A stretch of DNA of 34,123 nucleotides from Bacillota bacterium (GTDB lineage Bacteria; Bacillota; Sulfobacillia; Sulfobacillales; Sulfobacillaceae), in NCBI GenBank assembly GCA_021797675.1, contig JAJZZH010000220.1, positions 1 through 34,123 of the forward strand, read 5' to 3'. Below are positions 6,944-15,242 of this stretch, piece after piece; within the stretch, counting starts at the first letter, position 1; each line of letters opens with the position of its first letter. A program made the position numbers and the translations under genes. Below the pieces are notes generated by a model that searched no databases, had not been told where the DNA came from, and saw only the letters and a list, made by a program, of their open reading frames with translations.

Positions 6944-8730
6944 GGGCGGTGTTGCCCAGCGGCGATGGCGTCGATAATCTTCTGCACAGAGCCGAACTCG
7001 TGCAGCAGATCGCGCGCGGCATGGACCGGACACCCTACCCGTGCCGCCACGATGGCGGTTTTCAACTCTCCCCCCGCCTGAGCCAGGTAGTCCCTAGCCA
7101 CCTGGCGGGGGAGGCCGGTCGCCATCATGAACACGCGGACAGCCCGTTCACGCAGTTTCAGATTGGTGGCCATAAAATCCACCATCAGATTGTCATAGGT
7201 TCTGCCCAATCCAACCATCGCCAGGGTCGAAATGGTGTTGAGGATCACCTTCTCCGCGGTTCCGGCCTTCAGCCGTGTCGATCCCACCAGCACCTCCGGT
7301 CCGGAAGGAATCTCTATCACCTGCTCCACCATCGCTGCCAGCTGGCTCCCGCGATTGTTGACGATGCCCACCACCACGGCGCCCCGCTCGCCGGCCCGTC
7401 GCGCCGCCCCCAGCACGTAGGGGGTGTTCCCGTGCGCAGTGATTGCCAACAACACGTCGCCCTGCCCCACCGCGTACCGTTCCACGTCCTCGGCCCCTTG
7501 CCCCTCGTCGTCCTCGGCGCCTTCCTGCGCCCGGTGCACCGCATCCGGACCTCCTGCGAGGATCGCCTGGGCCATTTCCGGGGCAACCCCAAATGTCGGC
7601 GGCTGTTCCGCCGCATCCATCGTGCCCGCTCGTCCCGCCGATCCTGCGCCCAGGTAAAATAACCGGCCGCCACGGGCCCAGCAATCGCGCACCATGTCCA
7701 CCACCTCGGCCAGCTTGGGCACCACGGATTGCAGAGCGGCCAATGCCCGCGTTTCTTCGGCCAATATGGCCGAGGCGGCGCGAGCAACGTCCTGGTTCTC
7801 CAGCCAGCGCAGCGCGAAATGCGGATGCGGATGCTCGGTGGAAAAATGCGCGGCATGCGGGGCTGGCGAATCCGTGGAGGCCACTTCCACCGGCAGGCGG
7901 CCCTTCCAGGGCTCTGCGCCAATCAGCTTTTGAGCCAGCGCCGAAAACGTCTCCTTGCGGTCGGAATAGACGGCCACCTTGACGGCTGCCGGGAGCACGC
8001 CCGCCAGAAAGCCGAGTCGTCGGCAGGCCACCGCGACAACCGTATCCCCTGTCCTCGGCGCCGGAGGACAGGCATCGACCCACACTTCAGCGGTGGCCGC
8101 TTCGCGGTTTTCTTCTCCGACCACAGCGAACGTCGATCGAAGTCCTGCCGCCGCTCCGCATTGACCGGGATCATAAATATACAGCACCGCATCGGGCGCC
8201 AGCGGCAGTTGCCCGGGGTCGTCCACCAGGGTGATCGCATCCGCTTCGATGGTGGCCAATAGCGTTTCTAACGTCTTCCCTGCCGAAGGCAAGGGCGGAC
8301 GCGCCGGCAACGGCTCAAAAAGCTCTGTCCGGGGCACAAATCCACGCTTCTCGTCAATCCACCAGCCGTCGGCAGCGGCGGCGAATTGAGCGACCCTGAG
8401 ACCAACTCGGCGAAAGCCGATTACCGCGGCCGAAGCCACGGCCGCGCCCAACCAAGGCACCGGGGCATCCGACAGCATCCCCGCCGGATCCCCCCAAATT
8501 CCTGCGTAGCCGGCGTCCCGCACCCGCATCCCGCTGACCTCGGCGAACCGCCGCACCAAGTCGGGGTTGCCGGCGGCGGCTAGCCCCGTGGCGGTCGGCC
8601 AGCCGGGAAAGGGCCCGTTTTTTTCCTTTAGCGCGGTTTCAGCGATGAATAAGCCTGGTTCCGGTGCGACATCCGACCACTTCGTAGCCACGCCGCGAAC
8701 TACGTCGCCGCTCAAGGGTCGCCAGATCAT
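6940..8730 (-). CDS. murQ: Degenerate GH3 domain fused to MurQ (N-acetylmuramic acid 6-phosphate etherase)
   Basis: 596 residues from the ATG at 8730, which has GGAG 8 bases upstream; a longer start at 8790 has weaker support. Residues about 296-596 form MurQ, a SIS-domain etherase that cleaves the D-lactyl ether of MurNAc 6-phosphate to GlcNAc 6-phosphate. Landmarks are LGAGSAGRAG at 360-369, the catalytic Glu in DAAEQPPTFG at 375, and QEGAEDDEG with the second Glu. Residues 1-290 are an extra part that reads like a shrunken family 3 glycoside hydrolase: FPGWPTATGLAAAGNPDL near 41, AITLVDDPGQLPL near 165, and SALAQKLIGAEPWKGRLPV near 263, the last two typical of the GH3 C-terminal lobe. The KHFPGHG and nucleophile motifs are missing, so this part is probably non-catalytic, perhaps for binding or scaffolding. 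It is the first gene of the operon. Confidence 0.85.
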   Translation of the reverse strand: MIWRPLSGDVVRGVATKWSDVAPEPGLFIAETALKEKNGPFPGWPTATGLAAAGNPDLVRRFAEVSGMRVRDAGYAGIWGDPAGMLSDAPVPWLGAAVASAAVIGFRRVGLRVAQFAAAADGWWIDEKRGFVPRTELFEPLPARPPLPSAGKTLETLLATIEADAITLVDDPGQLPLAPDAVLYIYDPGQCGAAAGLRSTFAVVGEENREAATAEVWVDACPPAPRTGDTVVAVACRRLGFLAGVLPAAVKVAVYSDRKETFSALAQKLIGAEPWKGRLPVEVASTDSPAPHAAHFSTEHPHPHFALRWLENQDVARAASAILAEETRALAALQSVVPKLAEVVDMVRDCWARGGRLFYLGAGSAGRAGTMDAAEQPPTFGVAPEMAQAILAGGPDAVHRAQEGAEDDEGQGAEDVERYAVGQGDVLLAITAHGNTPYVLGAARRAGERGAVVVGIVNNRGSQLAAMVEQVIEIPSGPEVLVGSTRLKAGTAEKVILNTISTLAMVGLGRTYDNLMVDFMATNLKLRERAVRVFMMATGLPRQVARDYLAQAGGELKTAIVAARVGCPVHAARDLLHEFGSVQKIIDAIAAGQHRP

Positions 8731-8837
8731 GGTGAAGACTCCACGCCGAAGCTTCCCGCGATCGCAGCCCGACTGTCGCTCCGCCGGCATCCGGCATCAA
8801 AGTCCTGAGGCACTGGTCTGCCCTCCTCCGTCATCGC

Positions 8838-8850
8838 AGCGTACCACGCT
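8838..8850. promoter_or_regulatory. Possible operator upstream of the MurNAc operon
   Basis: AGCGT-ACC-ACGCT is a small perfect dyad about 108 bases upstream of the murQ-fusion start. A ROK regulator is encoded in the operon and would need such a site, but a 5-base arm is weak evidence. The rest of 8731-9018 shows no gene. Confidence 0.2.
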
Positions 8851-9018
8851 ACGTCTTTTTTCCCCATGACAGCTCGCTGGGTTTGGACGCGACGCCCTTT
8901 TCCATCAAGCGTTGGGCTGTCGTACCTATTCGCTTTGGGCCACCGACTTTCCTACGTTTCCCGAAAGTTTTCTCTCGGCCACGGTATTGGCCAACGTGCT
9001 CACGCCCAGTGGGTAGGC

Positions 9019-9804
9019 TCAGCCATCGGCCTTCCGCTTTCGGTTCAAGAAGGTGGCGAGGGCTATCCGATGCGCTTCACTGGCTGCCGCCTCGGCCTGC
9101 AGGCGGGCCTCCAAGGTCAGCATTTCGTCGAGATTCTTGCCTTCAGCCTTGCGAAATTCCTCTTTAATCAGGCGCAGAGCAACGGGCGACGCCGCGGCCA
9201 GCCGTTGTGCCCAGGAACGCACCAAGGGGTCGAGCATGCCCGTCTCCGCCACCCGGTTGATCAGTCCGCGGCGCAGCGCCTCTTCGGCGGTCCAGCCATC
9301 GTCCGCAAGCACCATCTCCAGCGCACCGCTCTGGCCTAGCGTGCGTGTCAAAAAATACGACGCGCCGGAATCGGGGACGAGGCCGATTTGCAGGAAGGCC
9401 ATGTGGATTTTGGTCCTGGCGTCGGCAAACTTCAAATCGCACGCCAACATGAGCGAGGCGCCTGCCCCCGCCGCCACGCCGTTGACTCTGGCTATCGTGA
9501 GCTTCGGATACTCAGCCAGGCGTCGAATCACCGGATGATAATACCGTCGCAAATGTTTCTCTATATCGAAATCGGGGTCGCCGGAGACTTCGACCAGGTC
9601 CTGACCCGAGGAAAATCCGCGGCCAGCCCCCGTTAACACCACCACGCGGACGTGATCGTCGGCGGCCGCCTGATCTAAAGCCTCGCGCAGGGATTCCAAC
9701 AGTTCCCGATTAAGCGCATTCAACGAGTGCGGCCGGTTCATGGTCAGAGTTAGCACGCCCTGGGTCTGATCTTGCACCAATACCGGATGCTCGCGGGAAT
9801 CCAC
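9019..9804 (-). CDS. Enoyl-CoA hydratase/isomerase family protein (PaaG-like)
   Basis: 261 residues with a GTG start at 9804 preceded by GGAGGAGGG. It is a crotonase-fold enzyme of CoA-ester metabolism. The oxyanion-hole segments are AGRGFSSGQDL and NGVAAGAGASLMLACDL, followed by FLQIGLVPDSGASYFLTRTLG; the Asp in LVPDSG matches the acid position of ring-1,2-epoxyphenylacetyl-CoA isomerases (PaaG) and of Delta3,Delta2-enoyl-CoA isomerases, and the FSSGQDL form resembles phenylacetate-pathway members. The second hydratase Glu is absent at the usual place, so isomerase chemistry is more likely than simple hydration. No other paa or beta-oxidation gene is nearby, so the pathway stays open. It stands alone, upstream of but separate from the MurNAc operon. 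Confidence 0.85.
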   Translation of the reverse strand: MDSREHPVLVQDQTQGVLTLTMNRPHSLNALNRELLESLREALDQAAADDHVRVVVLTGAGRGFSSGQDLVEVSGDPDFDIEKHLRRYYHPVIRRLAEYPKLTIARVNGVAAGAGASLMLACDLKFADARTKIHMAFLQIGLVPDSGASYFLTRTLGQSGALEMVLADDGWTAEEALRRGLINRVAETGMLDPLVRSWAQRLAAASPVALRLIKEEFRKAEGKNLDEMLTLEARLQAEAAASEAHRIALATFLNRKRKADG

Positions 9805-9971
9805 CCCATCCCTCCTCCGTGGTTGTGGTCAGGCCTTGGGCTTACTGTACCACGTCCGTGCCCTTCAGCGAGAGCGCGGCCCAGAACGTGCCGGCACCGC
9901 CCGTGGAGCGACTTTCCCGAACACGCATAAATTCATCGGCTTGGGTCATCCTCTGAATGGAGGTGGACATC

Positions 9972-10439
9972 ATGGGCAAAGTCATTGCCACCTTTCGCAA
10001 TATCGACGCGGCCGAACGGGCCGCGGATGATTTGCGACGGGCGGGGTTTTCCGAAAAAGAAATTTCGTTGGTGGCCAAAGAGCACAAAGATCGGCCCACG
10101 GGCCGTATGGAAGGCCAAGGTCATAACCTGACCAGCGGCACGACCGTCGGGGCAGGCATCGGCGCCGGTGTAGGACTCCTGGCCAGCGCGGGTCTGCTGG
10201 CAATTCCCGGCATCGGGCCCATCTTGGCCGCCGGCCCCTTGGCGGCTACGTTGAGCGGGGCGGCGATGGGTGGACTGACCGGCGCCTTCGTCGACTGGGG
10301 CATTCCCAAACGCGAAAGCGAACACTTGCAGCGCGAAGTACAGGAGGGCAAGGCGGTGATTTTGGTCGAATCTCCGAAGGCGGATAAAGCCAAGGACATC
10401 CTCGACCGGCACGCCGAAGACGTGAAGATGCTGGCCTAA
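9972..10439 (+). CDS. General stress protein 17M-like/YflT-type protein
   Basis: 155 residues from the ATG at 9972, chosen because GGAGGTGG stands 5 bases upstream; an ATG at 9957 is inside the leader. The N-terminal 40 residues (KVIATFRNIDAAERAADDLRRAGF) form the small alpha/beta domain of heat- or stress-induced YflT/GSP17M proteins. A central Gly/Ala-rich stretch of about 50 residues (TVGAGIGAGVGLLASAG, then IPGIGPILAAGPLAA) looks like a hydrophobic hairpin that could insert in or touch the membrane. The C terminus repeats a small-domain strand (KAVILVESPKADKAKDIL). Such proteins are often part of the general stress response; a precise function is not known. Confidence 0.8.
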   Translation: MGKVIATFRNIDAAERAADDLRRAGFSEKEISLVAKEHKDRPTGRMEGQGHNLTSGTTVGAGIGAGVGLLASAGLLAIPGIGPILAAGPLAATLSGAAMGGLTGAFVDWGIPKRESEHLQREVQEGKAVILVESPKADKAKDILDRHAEDVKMLA

Positions 10440-10510
10440 CCGCCTTGCTGCGGGTTCTTAGAGATGGGGCAAGCCTCGACATGGAGCAAAATGCCAGGGA
10501 GGGATGCGCT

Positions 10511-10732
10511 GTGGCAACAATTCGCTGTACGGTGGATAACTGCTTTTATTGGGCCAAGAACAATTACTGCGGGGCAGATTCCATTTTGGTCACCAGTGAC
10601 CGGGCGGCTAACCGTTACCCTGAAGGGGTCGACGCACCGCAGGCCAGTGTGATTGCTCAAGATATCGGCCAGACTCCGGCGAATTCGTGTGAAGACACCG
10701 CATGCAAGACGTTTCGCCAGAAAGATGGCTAA
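10511..10732 (+). CDS. DUF1540 small cysteine-rich protein
   Basis: 73 residues from a GTG at 10511, with GGGAGG 6-7 bases upstream; an upstream ATG at 10481 lacks such a site. The N-terminal CTVDNCFYWAKNNYC and the later CEDTACKTF give the five-cysteine pattern of DUF1540 proteins, small probable metal-binding proteins frequent in spore-forming Firmicutes. No membrane segment or signal peptide. It follows the stress protein by about 70 bases on the same strand and could share its transcript, which would end at the hairpin at 10772-10804. The biochemical role of the family is unknown to me. Confidence 0.8.
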   Translation: MATIRCTVDNCFYWAKNNYCGADSILVTSDRAANRYPEGVDAPQASVIAQDIGQTPANSCEDTACKTFRQKDG

Positions 10733-10771
10733 CCGACCAATGACCCGGCCTTAGAACCGAGATTCGTCCGC

Positions 10772-10804
10772 AGCCAAGACCGCCCGCTTGAGGCCGTCTT
10801 GGCT
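10772..10804 (+). terminator. Candidate terminator after the DUF1540 gene
   Basis: AGCCAAGAC (10772-10780) pairs with GTCTTGGCT (10796-10804), followed by the T-rich CTTCTTCT. It lies 40 bases after the stop of the DUF1540 gene. The T-tract is broken, so strength is uncertain. Confidence 0.5.
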
Positions 10805-10984
10805 CTTCTTCTGGGGCCGGGCAGGCATCGGGGCGTTTGTCGCTGCACCAACGGAAATGCGTGGGCGATCGTTGCCACCGAATCGTTCAAGCCCATCGGA
10901 ACTATCGCGTCGGCGGAGGGAGGGCAACCCCGTTGCCGAACTGAACTTTGCTCAATGAACACGCATTATGCGGTGTTTTGGATA

Positions 10985-11512
10985 AGTTACTGAACCTCGA
11001 AGAAACGGCCAAAGGAACAAGCCCAGGACGACTCAAACCCGAACGAACGCCAGACGGTCATCGGCGATGTCGTTCCGAAGCGTTCATGCTCATGGCCAAT
11101 CATCCCCTGCCCCACGATTGCCTATGCCCGAGTGTCCCGTCATGATCAGAAGGCTCCTTGGCACGCCAGGCGATGTTCTTATCCGAGGTTTTCCACCAAG
11201 AACGGTTGGACGCACGCGGTGACGCGCGATTTAGGACCGGGCCTCCATGACCACAAAAAAGGCTGAGGACCCTATTAGAACGCGTTTGCGCGCGATGACG
11301 AGACGGCTCGTTGTCCCCCATAAAGATCGCGGGTGCGATTCGGCGCAGACCACGTCTGTGCCCCGGGTCAGGCGTTTCAAACCGAAGTGGTCATCGTCAA
11401 CAAGTCGGATGCGACCCGCTACCAAGAAGCACTGACGCAGGACGTGCTCGAAATCATCACGAGGTTTTTCGCAAGGTGGTATGGCCCACCGAGTCCAAGA
11501 GTCAGCACTGGA
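10985..11512 (+). pseudogene. tnpA: IS607-type serine recombinase (TnpA), decayed
   Basis: Pieces of an IS607 TnpA can be followed in order through several frames. A MerR-like helix-turn-helix start (LLNLEETAKGTSP, then GRLKPERTPDGHRR), the resolvase motif IAYARVSRHDQK near 11120, GWTHAVTRDLGPGLHDHKKG near 11205, and RFGADHVC...QAFQTEVVIVNKSDAT leading to LTQDVLEIITRFFARWYG near 11450. The serine nucleophile position in ARVS is still readable. At least two stops and several frame changes separate the pieces, and part of the HTH has been lost, so no active enzyme is possible. Further downstream (11513-11700) LNPAAQDA resembles the start of a TnpB, but too little remains to be sure. IS607 elements carry TnpB, so this relic may be kin of the TnpB remnants elsewhere in the window. 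Confidence 0.75.
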
Positions 11513-11685
11513 TTGAACGCCTGAACCCCGCAGCGCAAGATGCTGGGACCAGGCCGAGACTGACCCGACAACCGAATAAGCGTGTTTGCACATCGACCCG
11601 CACGCGCGCCCACCAGATGCGCACCTCGTGGAACGCGCTAAGCGGAAGCATTGGGCACCTCGCAAGATCACGCGCCTCTTTGCCG

Positions 11686-11823
11686 TTAGGAGGATAGGAT
11701 AGTCCCCTCACAGTGCCGGTTCACCTCGACGAGCAAGGTTTCCTTGCTGCCGTCGCGGCGATAGCCCCTGTCCCCGCCGTCGAACTCCGCACGGAAGGTG
11801 CGCGCCCAGCGATCCGGGGTCAT
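11686..11823 (-). CDS. Possible 45-residue small ORF
   Basis: ATG at 11823, TAA at 11686, antisense to the leader of the VIT-family gene. The product is charged (MTPDRWARTFRAEFDGGDRG, then SKETLLVEVNRHCEG) and has no recognised family. Only a weak GGGG tract lies upstream. It may be a fragment of a decayed gene. Confidence 0.15.
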   Translation of the reverse strand: MTPDRWARTFRAEFDGGDRGYRRDGSKETLLVEVNRHCEGTILSS

Positions 11824-11865
11824 AGTTCCCCGGTGCTCGGAAACACTACCCGCGGAGGTTATGTC

Positions 11866-12597
11866 ATGCCGACTGCGGATTTCCTACAAACCCCACACCC
11901 GCCGAAACGGTTTCGGTGGCGGTTGCGCAGCGGGATCATCCATGAAGCCATCTTTGGCATTAACGACGGATTGGTGGCGACCGTGGGCCTGGTTTCTGGC
12001 GAAGCGCTGGCGCACCAATCCCACCGCTCGGTCCTCATTGCCGCGCTGTCGGCGCTGGGGGCCAATGTGGTATCGATGGCGGTGGGATCGTATTTGGCCA
12101 CAACATCGGAAAACGACTTCAACCAGCGGGAAATCCGCGAACAAAAAACCCAGATCGAACGGCGCCCGGAGCATGAGCGGCGGCGGATGCGCCGGCTGCT
12201 CAACGAAATCGGCATTCCCGCGGCCAGCCTCCCTCCCGTCGAAGCCAACATCGTGCGAAGCCACAGCCGATGGTTGAACTTTATGGTCCGCGAACACCTC
12301 GGCATCCACCAGGAGAAGATGGAACGCCCGTTGGAAAATGCGGTGACGATGGGGGTTGCCGTCATGTTGGGATCCGCGCCGCCCATTATTCCTTATCTGC
12401 TGCCTTTTTCGGTGGTGATCTCGCGGAACCTGAGCTGGATCTTCGCCTTGGTCGCGGCCTTGGGATTAGGGGCCTTCAAGGGCCGGATCACGGGGAGCTC
12501 GATGGTTCGGAGCGCGGCATGGTTCGGTTTTCTGGTTTCCCTGTCCTCGCTAGTGGGTTCGTTGATAGGGTTTGCTGCGGGGGCGGTGACCGGCTAA
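11866..12597 (+). CDS. VIT1/CCC1-family iron or manganese transporter
   Basis: 243 residues from the ATG at 11866, which has GGAGG 8 bases upstream; the longer ORF to 11713 lacks this. The N-terminal IIHEAIFGINDGLVATVGLVSG is the typical first membrane segment of VIT/CCC1 proteins, followed by a second helix ending VSMAVGSYLATTSENDF. A cytoplasmic charged stretch of about 90 residues (QREIREQKTQIERRPEHERRR onwards) corresponds to the metal-binding helical domain, and three more hydrophobic segments close the protein. Homologues export Fe2+ or Mn2+ from the cytosol, or load it into a vacuole in eukaryotes. That would suit an iron-rich acidic niche, but this is inference. The stop lies in the stem of a downstream hairpin. 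Confidence 0.85.
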   Translation: MPTADFLQTPHPPKRFRWRLRSGIIHEAIFGINDGLVATVGLVSGEALAHQSHRSVLIAALSALGANVVSMAVGSYLATTSENDFNQREIREQKTQIERRPEHERRRMRRLLNEIGIPAASLPPVEANIVRSHSRWLNFMVREHLGIHQEKMERPLENAVTMGVAVMLGSAPPIIPYLLPFSVVISRNLSWIFALVAALGLGAFKGRITGSSMVRSAAWFGFLVSLSSLVGSLIGFAAGAVTG

Positions 12598-12619
12598 GGG
12601 CGTGTCCAGCCCTTAGCCG
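12591..12619 (+). terminator. Hairpin at the end of the VIT-family gene
   Basis: CGGCTAAGGGC (12591-12601) pairs perfectly with 12609-12619 over a 7-base loop. The TAA stop of the transporter is inside the stem. It lies between two convergent genes and may serve both, though no long T-run follows. Confidence 0.5.
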
Positions 12620-12630
12620 CGTGTCCTCAT

Positions 12631-13635
12631 CTAAAAATGATCGAGCGGCCAAAGGAATCCGGATTCCGCATTGGCAAACCGTCGGGCTATCAACCGCGAG
12701 GCCGTCGCTGGGGAGTCGATCTCCTTCCAGGCGGGGTCGTCCTCGAATTGGCGCGGGTTCAATATAGCCGCCATGGTGCCTGGATACGGATGGGGTTCGA
12801 CGCCGGCGGCGACGAGCGGATGGGTGTCCGGGAGCAGGGCGACCATTTCATCGCCGGCTTCGGCGACCGCCCAAAGCTTGTGCAGCAGCACGCCCAGAGG
12901 CCCCGCCAACGAGGCATCGTATCCCGGCCGCACGCCGCATTCGACCAGGGTCGCCGGCCTGCTTGGGGGCCGGCCAACAATGAGGTAGGCGACGATCTCG
13001 GATTGTCGCATAGCCAGCCAAATTTTCAGCCGCTCTTTGCGGGTCCATCGTTGCAGGTCGGTCCAGTAGCCGCGATCGCGGATACGCGTCCACGGCCGGT
13101 CGGCATTTTCGCGCTGGTAGAGGTCGAGCAGCGCGGCGAGATCCTTGCCGCTGGGGTCGGCAGCGCGGACGTGGATGGCGGGATCGAGGGTCGATGCGGC
13201 CGCAAACACTCGGGCGCGGGGAAGTTTCAGTTCCGTTCCCAGAGGCACCGACTGCCAACCCAGCTGACGGTAGAAGTCTGGAATGCCGGTGAACAGCAAT
13301 CCCAGGCCAAAACCGTGTTCGCGCATCCACATCATTTGTCTGCCCAGCAACGCCTGCGCCAGCCCGCGATGGCGAAACGAGGGCAGCGTGGCGACATTGC
13401 CAATACCGCCGACGGTGATGGCGGCGCCGTGATAACGGGCTCGATATGGAAAGATTTGCTGGGCCGCTGCTAACGCGTCATCCACCCGGGCAACCCAAGT
13501 GGTTTCCAGGCGATAGGTGCGGTCATACGCTAAGCGCTCTTGGAAAAACGCCCGACCGTCGGGAAATACCGCGTCCCACAAATCATAGCAGCGTTCCAAT
13601 TCTTCATCACTGGCCACGGGGCGAATTTCTAGCAT
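12631..13635 (-). CDS. GNAT-family N-acetyltransferase (Eis-like two-domain)
   Basis: 334 residues. The N-terminal GNAT domain carries the acetyl-CoA binding signature GGIGNVATLPSFRHRGLAQALL (about residues 75-97, motif A with R-x-x-G-x-A) and the following GLGLLFTGIPDFYRQLGW. A second, weaker GNAT-like half follows from about residue 170, as in Eis-type enhanced-intracellular-survival acetyltransferases. The acceptor substrate cannot be read. An AGGAGG stands 4 bases before the ATG at 13635 and overlaps the stop of the upstream isomerase gene, 8 bases away, so the two are surely co-transcribed. Pairing with a sugar isomerase-like protein hints at a sugar or amino-sugar substrate, but this is only context. 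Confidence 0.8.
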   Translation of the reverse strand: MLEIRPVASDEELERCYDLWDAVFPDGRAFFQERLAYDRTYRLETTWVARVDDALAAAQQIFPYRARYHGAAITVGGIGNVATLPSFRHRGLAQALLGRQMMWMREHGFGLGLLFTGIPDFYRQLGWQSVPLGTELKLPRARVFAAASTLDPAIHVRAADPSGKDLAALLDLYQRENADRPWTRIRDRGYWTDLQRWTRKERLKIWLAMRQSEIVAYLIVGRPPSRPATLVECGVRPGYDASLAGPLGVLLHKLWAVAEAGDEMVALLPDTHPLVAAGVEPHPYPGTMAAILNPRQFEDDPAWKEIDSPATASRLIARRFANAESGFLWPLDHF

Positions 13636-13643
13636 GGTTCCTC

Positions 13644-14495
13644 CTAAGGCCCATCGGCGTCGAGGTGTCGGATAAGGCTAGACAACGCCTCCAAGGCTCG
13701 ACGGGCAACCACTTCGGGCGGCTCCGCGGGCGGGGATTTTCGCAAAATCTCCAGGGATAGAGGGCCCTGGTAGCCTGCCGTATGAAGCCAGCCGAGAAAG
13801 GTTCGGAGATCGATGCGACCTTCTCCCGGAAGCAGGCGCTCTTGGTCGTGGGCCTCTTTCGGAGGCAAAGCGGTGTCGTTGACATGGACTTCAACCACCC
13901 TCCACGCCGGCAGCTGCCCGAGTTCGACGGTCGGCGTCTCGGCGGTGTACCAGTGATAGCTGTCCAAGAGCACGCCCGCATTGGGACGATCTACGACGTC
14001 GATCAACCGCAACAGGTCATTGAGCGAATAGATGAAGGGATAGCGTTGATGCCGAAGGTGGTGCGGCCCGACAAACTCCAAGCCCAGGCGGATGGGATAG
14101 CGGGCCAACAGGTCGCAAACCGTGCGGGTTCGCTGAGCGACGCGAAGCAGCCAGGGGGCCGGATCGCCATCCATCGAGGGTGGAAGCCAGGTAACCGTCC
14201 GGGTAACGCCAAATGCCGCCGCTGTCTCGCAGTAGGCTGGCAACTGCGCCAACGCTCGCTCAAACACCGCGTCTTCGGCCAATAAATTCAGCGGCAAGCC
14301 AAACCCGGCCCAGGTTACTCCTGCGGCTTGGAAGCGTCGTTGCACACCGTTGATTCCTTCCTTATCCACCCACCGTTTGACCTCGGCCACGTCGCAGTCG
14401 GCCATGGTAAAACCGGTTTGACGGGCGAGCATGAGATATTGCGGAAGGTCCAGCGGCCGGCCGGCTGTGCTGGGGTGTAAGCACGGAACCATCAT
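13644..14495 (-). CDS. Sugar phosphate isomerase/epimerase-like TIM barrel
   Basis: 283 residues from the ATG at 14495, preceded by GAGGAGG; an ATG at 14522 lies upstream of that site, and one at 14492 is equally possible. It belongs to the xylose isomerase-like TIM barrel superfamily (IolE/hydroxypyruvate isomerase relatives). Metal-site residues appear in the usual order: Glu in RLGLEFVGPHH near 146, Asp and His in GVLLDSYHWY near 184, His in VVEVHVNDTA near 206, and Glu in GPLSLEILRK near 257. No signal peptide. It may interconvert keto and aldo forms, or act as a dehydratase, of an inositol- or sugar-related intermediate. First gene of a two-gene unit with the GNAT gene. Confidence 0.8.
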   Translation of the reverse strand: MMVPCLHPSTAGRPLDLPQYLMLARQTGFTMADCDVAEVKRWVDKEGINGVQRRFQAAGVTWAGFGLPLNLLAEDAVFERALAQLPAYCETAAAFGVTRTVTWLPPSMDGDPAPWLLRVAQRTRTVCDLLARYPIRLGLEFVGPHHLRHQRYPFIYSLNDLLRLIDVVDRPNAGVLLDSYHWYTAETPTVELGQLPAWRVVEVHVNDTALPPKEAHDQERLLPGEGRIDLRTFLGWLHTAGYQGPLSLEILRKSPPAEPPEVVARRALEALSSLIRHLDADGP

Positions 14496-14728
14496 CGTCA
14501 ATCCCTCCTCGCGGGTCTCCAAAGGAACGGCTGGCAGCGACGATCATCAGCGCCGTCCCCATTCGATGGTATCACGTGGTGTGCGCGATCGGGCGTCAAG
14601 GGGGAAAATTCGAGGCGTTTCCCAGGGTGAGCCAAAGCTTACCGGTGTGCCAGCCCCCAAAGTCCGCCCGTCAGCTAATGGGGCGGGAATGACGGGCGAC
14701 CCGTAATCCGAGGACCCCTGAGCATGTC

Positions 14729-14908
14729 CATGAACTCTCCTTCCGCCTGACCTCAACCAAGCCAAGGTGGGGGCTTCCGGGATCGCTCCAAAGGTTCCCG
14801 GCGCATGGATCGCTGCGCGGGAAGCCGTGGGGCTTCGGCGTCTTGCGCAATCTCCCCCAGGCGTACCTTCGGACCGCTCCGGCCCCACCTGCCGAAAAAT
14901 CCGCCTCG
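14729..14908 (-). ncRNA. Isolated TnpB omega RNA/right end, second copy
   Basis: Read on the minus strand this stretch follows 283-455 block by block: GGCGGATTTTTCGG, GGTCCGAA, TACGCCTGG, GATTGCGCAAGACGC, and the terminal GGAGAGTTCATG at 14729-14740. By eye roughly three quarters of positions agree, and agreement stops at the same end. The TnpB protein upstream is destroyed, so this is a solo guide-RNA scaffold with a different flank, and the guide would be about 14709-14728. Whether it is still transcribed is unknown. Confidence 0.55.
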
Positions 14909-15070
14909 TTTGGTGTATCGTGTTCAGCGGAATTCCCGACCGACGCTGGGTGGTGCCGGTCCGGGTTGATGTGCCCGCCGACGGCGCATTCCTGCCGAAC
15001 GATACGCGGGCGGAACCACGATGATCAAGGGCGACTTCAAGGATAATGCCCACCGGCTGCCTGCGTGGTG
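14909..15070 (-). pseudogene. TnpB C-terminal remnant
   Basis: On the minus strand, LIIVVPPAYRSAGMRRR aligns with LVITVPPQHSSQECAEC of the TnpB end at 1-100. The cysteines of the zinc ribbon have been lost, the ribbon's second half and the DNADHNAA motif are deleted, and the sequence then runs straight into the omega RNA at 14908. Nothing N-terminal of it is recognisable. Confidence 0.6.
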
Positions 15071-15242
15071 AAGATGATAGGATCCGATTTTCGCCGTAGC
15101 TTCGTCGGCTTGCGGGATGAGCGAAACCGCTCGGCGGTTAGCCAAACGGCCTGCCCCCCGGTTTTCCGGATGGCACCTCGGGGAGAAAGGCCGTGCGATC
15201 CGCAATGCACTGCGCGATGGCCTGACCCGGCGGGAAACTGCT

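Noticed and set aside
8838-8850. Dyad AGCGT-ACC-ACGCT as a firm ROK operator
   Set aside because: Arms are only five bases and no second copy or known consensus supports it; kept as a weak candidate only.
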